64,000 nt of DNA from NCBI GenBank assembly GCA_963573385.1, contig CAUYLG010051082.1:124001-188000 (forward strand), given 5' to 3'. This document shows, piece by piece, positions 39,556 through 53,760 of the stretch (position 1 is its first letter; every line of letters starts with the position of its first letter). Origin of the DNA: Cacajao melanocephalus. Its lineage: Eukaryota > Chordata > Mammalia > Primates > Pitheciidae. The position numbers and the translations under genes are program-made. Below the pieces are notes generated by a model. The model was not told the DNA's origin. It saw only the letters and a list, made by a program, of their open reading frames with translations, and did not search any database.

Positions 39556-40671
39556 AGCCCTGAGCCTATCAGGAGAGGGGCTGGGAAAGACGGAAGAGGG
39601 GCCCAAGCACATGCGGGGACCCACTTCTCTTCCCTGCATGACAAGTCATGCTCAGTCTTTGCAAGGCAGCTCCCTGAAGTTGTGAGATCCGTATCTCCCA
39701 GATAGGACCCCAAAGAGGAAATACAGAGGAGAATGTGCTGCACAGGACAGACCACAAGAGTAAAGAATCAAACTCCATTTCACAATTCATTTCCACCCTA
39801 GTGTTTAAAAGGATGAGACGAAGGTTGTTTGTAATCATTTGCCTTTAAGTGGTCCCTGTGATTTCATTTCTGCAATTTTGCAATGTTTAATACATATCAT
39901 TTTTACATATATAAAATATAAGCATTTCATATATATAAAATATTTTACATTCTATATGTAAAATATTTAGGTATATAAATCTTGAAGAGTGGAACTAAAG
40001 ACTAAAATTTTTTTTGCATATCCTGCCATTTCCTTAATGCCCTCACATTCTTAGTGTCCAGTTTCCACTATTGTGAGTGATTTTATTCTGGTACTACTAT
40101 CCTTTTTATTGTTTTTCAGGATACTTTAAAGATGTCTTCTGGAAGACGTAAAGAGTGGAGAAAGATTCACCCAAGCATCTCACCAGGACTCTTGATTTTC
40201 CCTCTCTTTTCTTTTTAGTTGCTAGCTGTACTTGTCTGAGATGATTCCCAATCTGTCAGCCCTGGTCAGTAGCTCAGTCAGCACCTTGAGAATAACTCAA
40301 GTAGATTTGTAGGACCCTTCTTAGGAGCCATGGTTTCTCCTGGAGAAACTTGTGAGGCTGTTACAATTCTGCACACCTAATATTATTTTCAAACAAAAAT
40401 GATAATTTTCAAATGTTTGACTTTTACCAAAGATCACTGGAAGGCCCAGTCCTAATATTAGGGGTTTGTCTAAAGTCCTTTTTATTTTACAATACAGAGC
40501 CCAAATCCATTCCACAATCTCAGTTTCATACATGGGAAATTTATTTAAAATCTGTGGTTTGGGGATTTCATGAATTGGCCTGTGAAAATGAGCTCTAAAG
40601 GTCCTTCCATGTACACTCAAAACTAAAGATTGCTCCAGATCTCTATGTTATTTTAGCAAAAGATTTCATGG

Positions 40672-41481
40672 GTCTTTATAATAGAATGACTTATAATCCT
40701 TTGGGTATATACCCAGTAGTGGGATTGCTGGTTCAAATGGTATTTCTATTTCTAGATCCTTGAGGAATTGCCACACTTTCTTCCACAATGGTTGAATTAA
40801 TTTATACTCCCACCAACAGTGAAAAAGCGTTCTTATTTCTCCACATCATCTCCAGCATCTGCTGTCTCCTGATTTTTTAATGATTGTCATTCTAACTGGT
40901 ATGAGGTGTTATCTCAATGTGGTTTTGATTTGCATTTCTCTAATGACTAGTGATGATGAGCTTTTTTTCATATTATAAAGATGCATGCACACGTATGTTT
41001 ATTGCGGCACTGTTCACAATAGCAAAGACTTGGAGCCAACCCAAATGCTCATCATGATAGACTGGATAAGGAAAATGTAGCACATATACACGATGGAATA
41101 CTATGCAGCCATAAAAAAGATGAGTTCATGTCCTTTGCAGGGACATGGAGGAAACTGAAAACCATCATTCTCAGAAAACTGACCCAAGAACAGAAAACCA
41201 GACACCGCATGTTCTCACTCATAAGTGGGTGTTAAACAATGAGAACACATGGACACAGGGAGGGTAACTAAACACACTGGGGTCTGTGGGATAGGGGGGC
41301 TAGGGGAGGAATAGCAAGGGGTAGGGGGATTGGGGAGGGACAGCATTAGGAGAAATACCTAATGTAGATGACCGGGCAATGGATGCAGCAAACCACTACC
41401 ATGACAGATGTGTCCCTATGTAACAAACCTGCACGATCTGAACATGTATCCTAGAACTTAAAGTATAATAAATAAATAAAT
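40672..41481 (+). mobile_element. 5'-inverted (twin-primed) L1 insertion
   Basis: The first part, 40672 to about 40974, is minus-strand L1. The second, from about 40975 to 41481, is the adjoining plus-strand L1 3' end, closing with CTTAAAGTATAATAAATAAA. The target-site duplication is AAGATTTCATGG at 40660-40671 and AAGATTTTATGG at 41482-41493, 12 bp with one mismatch. A G-rich 3' UTR tract lies at 41286-41340. Confidence 0.95.
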
Positions 41482-42074
41482 AAGATTTTATGGAATGTAT
41501 ATGCACTTATACTTAGAAATATTCATTCTTTTAATTTATGCCAGAATAATAAAGGGGAAATCTTATTTCAAAATGCTCTTTGTTTTTGTGTTTCTGTAGT
41601 TCTACTTTCTGGGGTAGACTAGTTAAACATTAGTTAGCTTGTAGCATTTGGTCCCTGGGGCCTTATTTACAGGGCCGTTCAGATTTAAATAAAAGTAGTA
41701 AATAATTTAGTTAAGCAGAATGAGTATAATAATTATAGCGGTAGGCAGCACACATCAGCATGTATGCCAACATTCTAGGCTCTTTAGTTGCTGTCATTCA
41801 ACGGAAAAGAAACTTGGATTAAATGAGTGTGCTACTCACCTTCCCAAGTTTTGTTATTTCAAACCTGTGAACTAACCTTGCAGTTCATTATAAATCAATA
41901 GTCACAATTGCATTCTAAATTACCCCCTGAAATTATTTTCTAGTTGTATATCAGCCTGCTTCCTAGAGGTTTTGATTTCCTTGAAGACATACCAGTGCCC
42001 CAGAGTGCATGTGTTTATCTACTATTTCTCGATGTGAGGAGGTAAAAAAAAAATTCCTTAAGCAGTGATTTTCC

Positions 42075-42240
42075 AGCCAGAATATACATTAGATTTCCAT
42101 GGGGCACTTTTATAATGACTCAACACTTTTCCCCACCCCAGAGATTGGAGATTCAGATTTAATTAGTTTTAGATGGATCTATACATCAGTATATATATAT
42201 TTAACTTTTCACTTGATTCTTCTATACAGCCAAGGTTGAC
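42075..42240. mobile_element. MER5-type hAT fossil
   Basis: It contains 'gattttccagccagaatata', 'ccaccccagagattggagat' and 'cagccaaggttgacaaccac', consistent with a MER5-like short hAT element. Confidence 0.5.
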
Positions 42241-42399
42241 AACCACCGCTCTAAATCATACAATCCATGCTGGCCACACTACACTCAAGGTCCCTAGGGA
42301 CCAGGCATATTATCAAAATAGGTATTTTCCATTTAAATGTATAATGGAGCCATTCAATGATCAAAAGTACACTGGGCCAGATAGTAGACCAGTCCCTTG

Positions 42400-42545
42400 A
42401 TCAGAAGCATCAGCATCATCTGCAAATTGTTCCCAGCCCCTTCTCCTACCTACTAAATTAGAAACTCTTGGTGGGGTCCAGTAAGCCATATCTTAACAAG
42501 CCCTCTAGGTGATATTGATGTACACTGATGTCTGAAAACTGCTGT
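42400..42545 (-). mobile_element. MER5A-type hAT fossil
   Basis: It contains 'gcatcagcatcatctgcaaa', 'actaaattagaaactcttgg' and 'tctgaaaactgctg', the reverse orientation of a MER5A-like element. Confidence 0.6.
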
Positions 42546-43439
42546 CATGGACTATTGACAGTATTAAGGATTAGTCTCAGTTGCAAAGCGAACTGCAGAG
42601 GCATTGTGAACTTTCTTTCTTTGCCTCTCTCTGTCTCTCGACCGTTCTCTGTCTTCTGATTTATCTGTCTAGTTCTTTCTCTGGGAAATGGCACTCAATA
42701 TAAAAGTGGTGAAGTCAGTATTAAACTTATTTTTACTATGATTGTATTGATATATGCACGAATTCCCTCTGCCCTACACCCTATTAAAGGATATCACTTA
42801 CTGCACATCATAAATCACCATAATCTGTCTTAAAGTTTTAAGAGTAGATTTCTTCTACATTATATTCAAGTTCATTTTTTACTTAGCTGTATTACTGTGG
42901 AGCTCTAACAGTATTTGTTTCCTGATTTCAACCTCAATGCTACAGAGCACTTTGAATACATTGCACCTTATGGGAAAGAGAGTAAACTTATTAATCCCAT
43001 TGAAAAATGAGTCTTGTACAATGTGCTAAATGAAAATTGCATTGGATTACGTTTATATTTAACACTTTTCATCAAAACATTCCCATAACATAATTCTACA
43101 ATCTGCATGTGAGTTTAACTGTGAAATTTAGTATTGTGATATTTTGAATAAGTGAATTCTTTTTCTGCAAATACTATGTTGATAAAATTATTTGTATGTC
43201 CACTTGAAATGATTTTTTTCCTGTTCACTATTAAAACATATATCAATCATATGTTTACAGATACATGTGAATGATTCTTTGTAAATAAGACTTGACTTTT
43301 AAAATCTCTGTGTTCTTTCCTTATAATATTTGAACTCCACAGAGCAGAGAAGAGAGGATTAGTTTCACTGGGCTGTATTTTTGAATACAGTATATGTATT
43401 TATACTGACTTTCTACGTTCATATGTGTCTTTCACACAC

Positions 43440-43595
43440 ATGAGATAATGTCAGGGAGGAAAATTATTATCACCTCTAACCATTTTATAGGTAAGTGAAC
43501 AAAAGCTCAATAAAGTGGCTTGTCTAAAAATCAGTCAGTCTCGGGTTATCTGACTCAAAATTTGTACTTTTTCTTATCATATACACTACTTCTAA
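43440..43595 (+). repeat. MIR SINE fossil
   Basis: It contains 'ttatcacctctaaccatttt', 'ataggtaagtgaacaaaag' and 'aaatcagtcagtctcgg' in the MIR order. Confidence 0.6.
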
Positions 43596-45594
43596 GAAGA
43601 GGTATCTTAAATAAATACTAAGATATTACATGTAAACCTCTACATGTGTTTGTTTATTTGTAGAAGGGGAAAAAATTAAACTTCCTCAATAGGTCCCCTA
43701 TCAGTGAGAAGGGAGTCATATTTACAGCTAGTGTCAATCATCAAAGAAAAAAGGAGATTATTAAAATAATTCAAAAGAAAAATAGGCAACCAAAAGAAAT
43801 GTAGGTGGAATTAGGTTTTCTGCTTGAACTTCTTGAGTTAAGCTTTTTCTAAGAGTGTTGTAAATTTAAAGTACAGTTGAGTTCCTTAATCCTTCTAAGA
43901 TCAATAATTTTGCCAAAATTATTGCCTTTGGAAAAATGATTGTTTGAGAAAAGAAAAGAAAAGAAAGCCTTAAGGAAGATTCATCTAGTAAGTGAAATAT
44001 TCCAGCAGGCTCAAGGACAGCCCAGAAGAAGCCGCTTCTGACCTTGGGTAATATTTCCTCTCTGTTTTCTGTACCATTTGATTATGTCATTTAAAAAAAT
44101 AATTCCCTGACACCATGGCCAGTAGCAAGAGGTACAAGAGAACAGGGAATAAATACAGATGGAATTCTTTAAAAGTTGCTCTCAAACTCACCCCTCTTTT
44201 TTTTCCCCGCTTTATTTTTTGTTCTTTATTCTAATTTCATGCCCTATAACAGGAAAGCTATGCTTTTCAAAATAACTGGAAACTAACTTTGTAAGATAAA
44301 ATGCAGGAATTTGAGAATGCACATGACTTTGGTAATTTTTTTCCAGAAGGCTCAAACTGTTTAATCATCTGTGGGACTCTCACAATATTTTGGAAAGTTG
44401 AAATACCTCCATTTTAATTAGGGAAAATTCAGTACACAAAAGATTATTGGGACAGAGAAGCTACTGCCTAAGTCTTGCTGCTTTGTCAAATGTTTCTTGG
44501 TCTTTATTAAATATCTGCTTATAATTAAACATTATATTAGGGACCCATAAATTATGAGAGAAATCTCACAGTTGTTCGGGAAATTGGTATAATGAGACAC
44601 AGAAACTTTCAAACTGATGAGAATGTACCTCCCAGGGAAGATGAAGCTTTTCATGGGATTCACTGGCAAGGCTAGTTTGCAGATGCTTAACCTCCATACA
44701 CACTTTATCTTAAAATGGACTTGAGAACTAGTCTGCAGTCAATGTCTTTTGTCAATCCCCCAATCTTCTATTTACAATAGAGGCCAACTCTTCATTCACT
44801 TACCAAGTTTACTGTGATGCAATAATCCCTAGAATGACACAAATCAGACAAAGAAACGATTTGAAATATGGCATAGGAAAGGACTTTAATGACTGAGTAA
44901 CAAATCTTTCTGCAAATCAGTGGGTTTTCAATTCTGTTTTCAACACAACTAAATTAAGATGTGATTGAATTGCTGGCTGATAAGTCATTGAAATATTTTT
45001 GGTACATTATCAGTCTGTAAATTTTGGCAAATCAGAAGGAGTTCAAATAAGAGCATTGTACAGTATAACAAAATAACTCCCATTCCCATTTACTTATTTA
45101 TGTGACATGCATAATTACTATACTTTTATATCTATAAAATAAAACAGAAAGTGGAATAGAACTGATGTTGAACACTGTTATTCCAGCAGCAAATAATATT
45201 CATTCACAGACATACAAACTAATTAAAAATAGAAATCATTATCTTAGATGCATTTTTACTTTTACATTTTATGTGTGATATTTGCCAAAATTTATGGTAT
45301 GAATGTTGTTTTGATCAAATGTGTATTACTAATAATTGCAATGATAACTCAGTCCAGGAGAGATTTAACACATAGAGTCTTATGGTCACAAAAAATTTTT
45401 TAAATTAAAATTTAATTTGCATAATAATTTAATGACAGATAATTATGACAGGGTAAGAAGTAAAAGACCTTTAAGTATAAAAATACACTGAAGTAGCATA
45501 CATATCTATGGGCAAAGTGGAGCAGAAATGTAAGTTTAGGAAAATAAAAAACATGAGATTTTCTAACACTAAAGAAGAGCATAGCCACGTACTT

Positions 45595-45960
45595 TTGAAA
45601 ATGGATGTCTGAGGTCAGATTCTTCCAGAAACACTTTGGATCAGAGATTTGTGTGCAGGTTTATTGGGGCATGCCCTGTGAACAATGCAATGAAGAACTG
45701 AAAAAGCAGAAATGGGCCAAGATACAAGATGGGCAGAGATGTAGTTGCCACAGAGGTGCAACTCATCAAAGGGGAGCTCTGGAGGTGGGATGGCCAAATG
45801 CAGATGATGGACCAGGCCACTAAGTCCCCGCAACAGGACAGTCACTTAATGTTGGCTTCCTACTCAAGAGCAAGCATCATCTTGGGCTGGGCAATTCCTG
45901 TGGAGAAACTCAGATAGCATACCACACCTGAGGCTGCTGGACGCCAATGGTGTCCACTAT
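45595..45960 (-). mobile_element. Possible LTR fragment of unnamed family
   Basis: On the minus strand this moderately GC-rich block carries a CCCCAATAAACC signal near its end and finishes with a 'gaatctgacctcagaca' block, as LTRs do. I could not place it in a family, and both ends are uncertain. The open frames here (up to 76 codons) show no recognisable protein. Confidence 0.35.
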
Positions 45961-46458
45961 GAAGAGAGTATCAGGGTGGCACCCCACTGCATCCATGCCA
46001 CGGATAAAGATGATATGGAATTGCTATGGCATTTTTATGTCTTTGGACACATGTAGAAAAAAGATACAACCATTTAATCTTAAAATGTCTTGTTTTATAA
46101 AATAATAGAAGTTACGTCTGTAACTACTTAAATATATAAAAATTTTTACATGTAAATATAAAAACATGAGGGGATATTGTTTTTCAAAACCCTTTCAGAC
46201 ATATGTGAGTCCACTAATATAAAGGACAAGATGAATAACTGAGGGCCATATTTCTTGTGGCCTGGCAGTCATCCCAAGTCAGTAGCCAAAATTTTGATTA
46301 ATGTACAAAATTTGTTGTATCTACTTACTATTAAAGTGATATCTGCCAGTAAAATAAATGAGTGGGTCACGCAGTTTGGTGTTGCTATAAGGAAGAAAAG
46401 TCCTAGCATAATGTCTAGCTGTTTCTAGGAAAGGAAGCGTGAGTACACCATCAGGGCA

Positions 46459-46841
46459 TGATATGATTTGGTTCTGTGTCCCCACCCAAATCTCCTCTCT
46501 AGTTGTAATCTCCAGGTGTTGAAGGTGGGACCTGGTGGGAGGTTATTGGATCATATGAGTGATTTCTAATGGTTTAGCACCATTCCCCTAATGCCGTCTT
46601 GTAATGAATTCTCATGAGATCTGATGGATTAAAAGTGTGTGGCAGGCTCCCCCTTGATCTCTCTCTCTCTCCTGCCACCATGTAAGATGTGACTTGCTTC
46701 CTCTTTACCATGATTGTAATTTTCCTGAGGCTTCCCCAGTCATGTGGAACTGTGAGTCGATTAAAATTACCCATTCTCTTTCTTTGTAAGTTACCCAGTC
46801 TCAGGTAGTTCTTTATAGCAGTGTGTAAAGGGACTAATACA
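46459..46841 (+). mobile_element. Solo THE1-like LTR (ERVL-MaLR)
   Basis: It starts TGATATGATTTGGTTCTGTG and ends GGACTAATACA, with TG...CA termini. Internal blocks are 'ctgtgtccccacccaaatc', 'tgtaagatgtgacttgc' and 'catgtggaactgtgagtcg'. A perfect 5-bp target duplication GGGCA flanks it at 46454-46458 and 46842-46846. No internal retroviral region is present, so it is a solo LTR left by recombination. Confidence 0.92.
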
Positions 46842-46874
46842 GGGCAGTTAACAGTTGTATTAAAACAAAATTTC

Positions 46875-47120
46875 TGTGCTAAAGAGGAGGGTTTAGCTAA
46901 CTTTTCCTGTAAAGAACCAGGCTGTAAATATTTTAGGCTTTGTGGGATATAAAGTTGCAAATATTCAACCCTGCCATTTTAGGATGAAAGTTGTCATAGA
47001 CAATATTTAAAAGAATTGCATTGGTGTGGCTGTGTCTCAAAAAATCTTTATTTATACAAAGGGGTAAAGTGTCAGATTTAGGCTGAGGACTGTGCTCTGC
47101 AGACCTCCTCTAAAGCACTA
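46875..47120. mobile_element. hAT-Charlie-type DNA transposon fossil
   Basis: It contains 'ttttcctgtaaagaaccagg', 'aaatattttaggctttgtgg', 'ggtgtggctgtgtctcaa' and 'atctttatttatacaaagg', the body of a common short hAT repeat. Confidence 0.7.
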
Positions 47121-47484
47121 TCAACATAATAAATAATTCTGTAACTATGAAGAATAATCCTCACTCTGCAAAAGAAATTTTAATTTTCAAAACTGTACCT
47201 TAAACACAAATGTTTGGAAATAACTAGACTAAGGAATGAATGACCTTTAATCTCTCACGGGAATGGATGATTTATTTGAATCTGCCTCTCCTTTTGAGAT
47301 CATTACTTTAAAAGCTTCATTTTAGTCAGGTTTTTGATCTTTCCTTTCCATTCTCATCTTCTCTGTTACATCTGTTGGAATGCAAATGTGAGATGTTGTG
47401 AAGAAGGGAAAAATAACTTTAGAGTTCTGACAATTACATTTCCTGTTAAGACAGGCTGATTTGTTCTTCAGTAGAACAGTATTA

Positions 47485-47600
47485 GCTCCATGAGAGAAGA
47501 GATGTGATCTGTTCTGGTCCACATGCAATCCCCTGTGCCAAGAACAGTGTCTGGGACACAGTACATGCTCAATAAATATATGGAAACGAATGAATACCTA
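47485..47600 (+). repeat. L2 LINE 3' end
   Basis: It contains 'agctccatgagagaagagat', 'gaacagtgtctgggacacag' and 'tacatgctcaataaatatat', then a GAATGAATA end, a clear L2 3' terminus. Confidence 0.85.
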
Positions 47601-47689
47601 AATTTTTTAAGCCCAGATTTCAGTGATGTTGATAGGATGCATGGAGTATCTGACTTTCTTGAATGAAGAGAAAAACTAGTAATTTTCAT

Positions 47690-47840
47690 AATACGTTAGA
47701 GTTGGTAGAGACACTAGATATCATTCTACCTATTCCCCTTTATGTATCAGACTGAGAAAGCAGAGGCCCAGAGGGTCTGAGGAATGGGTTATACACTGAT
47801 TAGGGACAAAAACAGAGCCGGAAACGCTATCTTTAGTCTA
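47690..47840 (+). repeat. MIR-type SINE fossil
   Basis: It contains 'gagttggtagagacactaga', 'agactgagaaagcagaggcc' and 'cagagccggaaacg', similar to a MIR-family element. Confidence 0.6.
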
Positions 47841-48614
47841 GAGCTTGTTTCACTTCAAAATGCTACTTCTCATTAGTCAGATTTTCTTTTCAGAGACACA
47901 GAATCTTAATTTCTAATCAAATGTACTCTCTAAAATTCAGTGTTTTTTTTTTTTAAAAAAACAGCTAATTTAGTTCTTGCCTTGCAAACATGGAAATACA
48001 AGTTTTCAAATGCAGTGTAAGGTGAAACATTTTGGTTGTCTGGATCTTAGAGGTAATTGAAATTTGTCATTGCCCTCTTATAATCCCCACTGAGATTGTC
48101 AATGTCAGTTAGAGAGAGGCAGTGGATATTTTGCACACATGCACACACATACTCTTGCCATTAATTAACTTAAAGAAAAGAAAATCTCCGAGAATGAATG
48201 GAAACTCTTCCCACTGAACTAATTGTAATGTTAATGGCTCCCTACTTACCACTGAACTCTCCAGTAAAATTCAACAAATTACAAAGCTATCTAAGCATAC
48301 ACAAATTGACTTAACAAACTAAAATCTAAATTCCTGCATATTAACGATATTGGTTGCATATTAGAATTTTCTTGAAGAGATTTCAATCTCTGGGAGTAGA
48401 AGTTGGGCATAAGAACAAAAAGAAATCTTCCCAGGTGATGGATATGTGCAGCCAAGCTTTCTCACCACTAATCTCCAGTTTGAATAGCTACTGCGATTAA
48501 AAAGTAGACCTACATGTTATTTCACAAGCCAATTTAAATCAGTATAATACATCTTAACTCATTATGCTTTTACTATTTTACTCTTTTGCTCTTTAGTTTT
48601 CCTCTTTTTCTCCT

Positions 48615-48950
48615 TTACTCATTAAGCTTCTATGAGGAAGGTACTATTAGCCCATCTTATAGATGATAAAATTGAGCACAGAAAAGTGAGGTAACATATT
48701 CAAGACACAGAGAAAGGAAGTATCACAGCTGATATTCAGCTCAGGCAATGTGGCTCCATCTGGAGCAGGAGTTCTCAAAGTTTGGTCTGTGTAAGACTGA
48801 AGGGCTTAGTAAGGTAGAATTTGCTGGGTCTTATCTCTAGAATTTCTGATTCAATAGGGCTACAAGCCACTCATGACTTTGTATTTCTAACAAGTTTCCA
48901 TGTGATGTTGACGTTGCTGTAACAGGGGCCAGATTTTGAGAACCTAGAAT
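48615..48950 (+). repeat. MIR followed directly by a MER5A-type hAT fossil
   Basis: The MIR core (TTATAGATGATAAAATTGAG) spans about 48615-48768. A MER5A-like element then runs 48772-48950, from 'ggagttctcaaagtttggtc' to 'gattttgagaacctag'. Confidence 0.75.
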
Positions 48951-49003
48951 TCAAACTCTGTTGGTAATATGGATGCATGTTAAAGTTTGAGACCCCCTAG
49001 CCA

Positions 49004-49156
49004 GTGGTTCTCAGCCTAGGCTGCACATGGAGTCCCGTGGGAAGCTTTAAAGATCCTTATGCCCAGGCTTCACCCAGATAATTAGAATCTCTGGGGTAAG
49101 ACCAGGCCATCAATACATTTTAAAGCTCTCTGTGCAGCCATGATAAAGAACCATTG
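49004..49156 (+). mobile_element. MER5-type hAT fossil
   Basis: It begins CCAGTGGTTCTCAGCC and ends GATAAAGAACCATTG, diverged inverted termini of a MER5-like element, about 55 bp after the previous one. Confidence 0.75.
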
Positions 49157-50159
49157 CTTTAGAGTATGCTATATTAGCCACAATATTCTATCTTGCCCTC
49201 CCCTCCACTGAGATTCATCTCTCATACATAATACTGCTACAATTATGATGTTTCCAATGCACAGTGCTATTGCAATTACAAGAGTCATAGTGGGATCATT
49301 GTTCTGATATCCAAGACACAGTATTTGAGTTATACACTAGTATTCCGTAAGATGCCAATAAATATCCTTCCATTCACCACTGAGGCCTCTCCTGGAGTAG
49401 AATGTTTCTCCCATAATATTCATATCCTATTGTTTTTCAGATCTTCATCACCATTTGCAAACCATAAGATCTGTGAAGCTGAGTCCTGGTGGATGTGGGG
49501 CTGATGTTGCCTCTGGACAGCCATCACTTGTTAAGTGCTGTGTCTGAGTAGAGAGCCCATGTTCGTGGCAATCACTAGCCCATGTGACCCATGAACCTTA
49601 ATGTAAGATGGTTGTGATCCACCCAAATCAAGGGACCTTCTCTAAACTGAGCACCTCTAACCTCCACGCTTGTCCAGTCCACCGCTGAAAAACATCTGCC
49701 TTGGTTGATCCTGAGGAGGTTGGGAATGGTCAAATCACAGTGTGTATTCATCTTGTCCCCCAAAATTCATCAAGGGAAATCAGGGTATAATAAACAAGAA
49801 TGGTTTTGAGAAAAAATAAGTTAGGCAAGAGTAGCCTGAGGAGAAGAGCTGGAAAGGGACCAAGGCAGTCTCATAGATTATACCTGTTGGTATGTAATGG
49901 TGGTTTCCACTTACAGGTTATCACACATACCTGACATTATTGTCATGAAGTAGAATCTAGTGGCAAAGGAAAGAAGATAGGACAGGCATTTTAGTTCCTC
50001 ATAGGTGAGGCAAAAAATCTCTGAGATTTTTCTTCTCTTTTGCTCTTAAATGTTGCATTCTATGTAATTTTTTCAGAGTCATCTGCCAATTTTCAAAAAA
50101 TTTATCTGTGTCTAATTTTCCGTTAATGCATCCACTGAGCTTGTTCTTTCAACAACTTT

Positions 50160-50297
50160 CTTTCTCTTTTTTTCCTTCCTTCCTTTCTCTTTTCTCCTTC
50201 CTTCCTTCCTTCCTTCCTTCCTTCCTTCCTTCCTTCCTTCCTTCCCTCCCTCCTTTCTTTTCTTTCTTTCTTTCTTTTTCTTTCTTTTTCTTTCTTC
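50160..50297. repeat. CCTT/CTTT polypyrimidine microsatellite on an Alu tail
   Basis: It contains 12 uninterrupted CCTT units at 50196-50243, followed by CCCT and CTTT units up to the Alu body. It appears to have grown from the Alu A-tail read on the minus strand. Confidence 0.95.
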
Positions 50298-50549
50298 GGG
50301 GTCTCACTCTGTTGCCCAGGCTAGAGTGCAGTGGCACAATCTCAGCTTACTGCAACCTTGCCTCAGCCTCTTAAGCAGCTGGGATTACAGGCACCCGCCA
50401 CCAAGCCCAGCTAATTTTTTTGTATTTTTACTTGAGACAGGGTTTTGCCATTTTTCTCAGGCTGATCTCAAACTCCTGACCTCAAGTTATCTTTCTGCCT
50501 GGGCCTCATAAAGTGCTGGGATACAGGTATGAGCCACCATGCCTGGCTT
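50298..50549 (-). mobile_element. Alu SINE, minus strand
   Basis: It contains 'ggggtctcactctgttgccc', 'gcagctgggattacaggcac' and 'aagtgctgggatacaggtat', and ends CCATGCCTGGC. A small internal deletion is present around 50352. Confidence 0.93.
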
Positions 50550-51739
50550 ATACTTTTTCTTTCTTAAGGTTTTATGCAGTCATTAATTCAAATATACCTG
50601 ATTATTTTTAAGGTCACAGGCTGTTTGTTAAGTTTTCATACTTCAAGTCATTTCATTAAAAAAAAAAACCTTTAAATGTTTTACATGCAGCTATTTTCTG
50701 TTCTGAAATGGATTCTTCCACAATCTGGAATTTTTGGTGGTCTGGTTCTGCAGTTTGTTCTTTCCACTGACTTTCTATATTCGTGATGGTTTCCACTGTT
50801 CTTTCCATATTCACGATGGTTTGTTTCTTAAGTGTGCATGTGTATTCAGTTAATGTGTGAATTTGTGAATAATTTTTGGGGGTCCTGTTTAATGTGCCTG
50901 TCTTTAATATATCTTCTTCTCCTTATTGAAGGCCTTATCTCCACTTTTAGCACTAATATTTCACTGTCCTCAGAGAAACCTTGATTTCCCCTTCTGCTTA
51001 CCAAGATCACTGGTGGTTTTCACTCACTTTTTTAAAAAAAGAGTTTCCTTATTTCCTGTAAGTTCAGCAATTAAAAAAAATGTTTTATGTAGGCTCTACT
51101 AGTGTTATAATGGGAAGGCCCTTCAAAGTGTAGAATCCCTATATTAGAAAAGGCATACTTGTGACACAATCTTAAAATAACTGTATCATTTAATTGAAAA
51201 GTAATAGAATACATATATGTTTTTCAAATATTCATACGTACCAATATATAAATAGGTACAAGGTCCCAAGAATAAGGTTTGAATTTGATTATAAAGATAC
51301 TAGCAGTTGAGACAATTTTTTCACAAGCGAAGCTTCTTACATAATGGTTTAACATAATCATCTTTAAACGGTTGTGAAGAGATTTTAAAATCACAGTGCT
51401 TTTGCTATTGACATTTAACATGGTAATATTCTTTTTAGTGGCATTCAAAATTGCAATACTCTTGTTAGTAGTATTTCTTCTCTAATTTCAACTCCAAACA
51501 GGGTTCATATATGGGTCAAGAAAACAGCTAGTTTGTACGACACTTTAGAAAAGCAAAGGAGTTAGGTATTTGGAGAACCCTATTTTTTGATTTTTTTTTT
51601 TTACTCTTTTGTAACTTGTCTGCTGCAGCTGGTAAAAATAAGTTGGACTCAGAGCCTCTTTCTACTCAGTAGTAAGTTACAGGACCCTTTACTAGGGAAG
51701 TGGGTTGTCTCAGTCTATGCTGCTATAACAAAACACTCT

Positions 51740-52842
<1,103 letters not shown>

Positions 52843-53317
52843 ATCTGAGATTTGTTAATGTATAAATGACAGAGAATGTTTTTTTCACAGTTCTGGAGGC
52901 TGGGGAGTCCAAGATCAAACTGCTGGCAAATGTCTTGTTAGGTGAGGGCTCATTTCTCATAGAGAGCACTGTCTTGGTGTCCTCAAATGGCAGAAGGGAC
53001 AGAAGAGAGAAGGAAACTCTCTGAAGCCTCTTTTAAAAGGGCATTAATCACATCATCTTCCAAAGGGCCCAGCTCTTAATACCATCAACTTAGGTGTTAA
53101 GTTGCAGCACATGAATTTTGGAGGGACACATACATTTGGAGGGACACCTGGACCAATGTCAATTTCCTGGTTTTGGAAGTGTGCTATACTAACACAAAAT
53201 ATTCCATTTGGGGAAAATGAGTGATGAATATTAGGACTTCTCTGTACACTGTTTTGCAAATTCCTGTGAATTGATTATTATCTAAAATAAAAAAAGGTTT
53301 GCTAAAAAATCAAAGTT

Positions 53318-53760
<443 letters not shown>

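Noticed and set aside
46574..46960. 128-codon minus-strand frame
   Set aside because: It lies mainly in the solo LTR and adjacent hAT fossil. No gene is supported.
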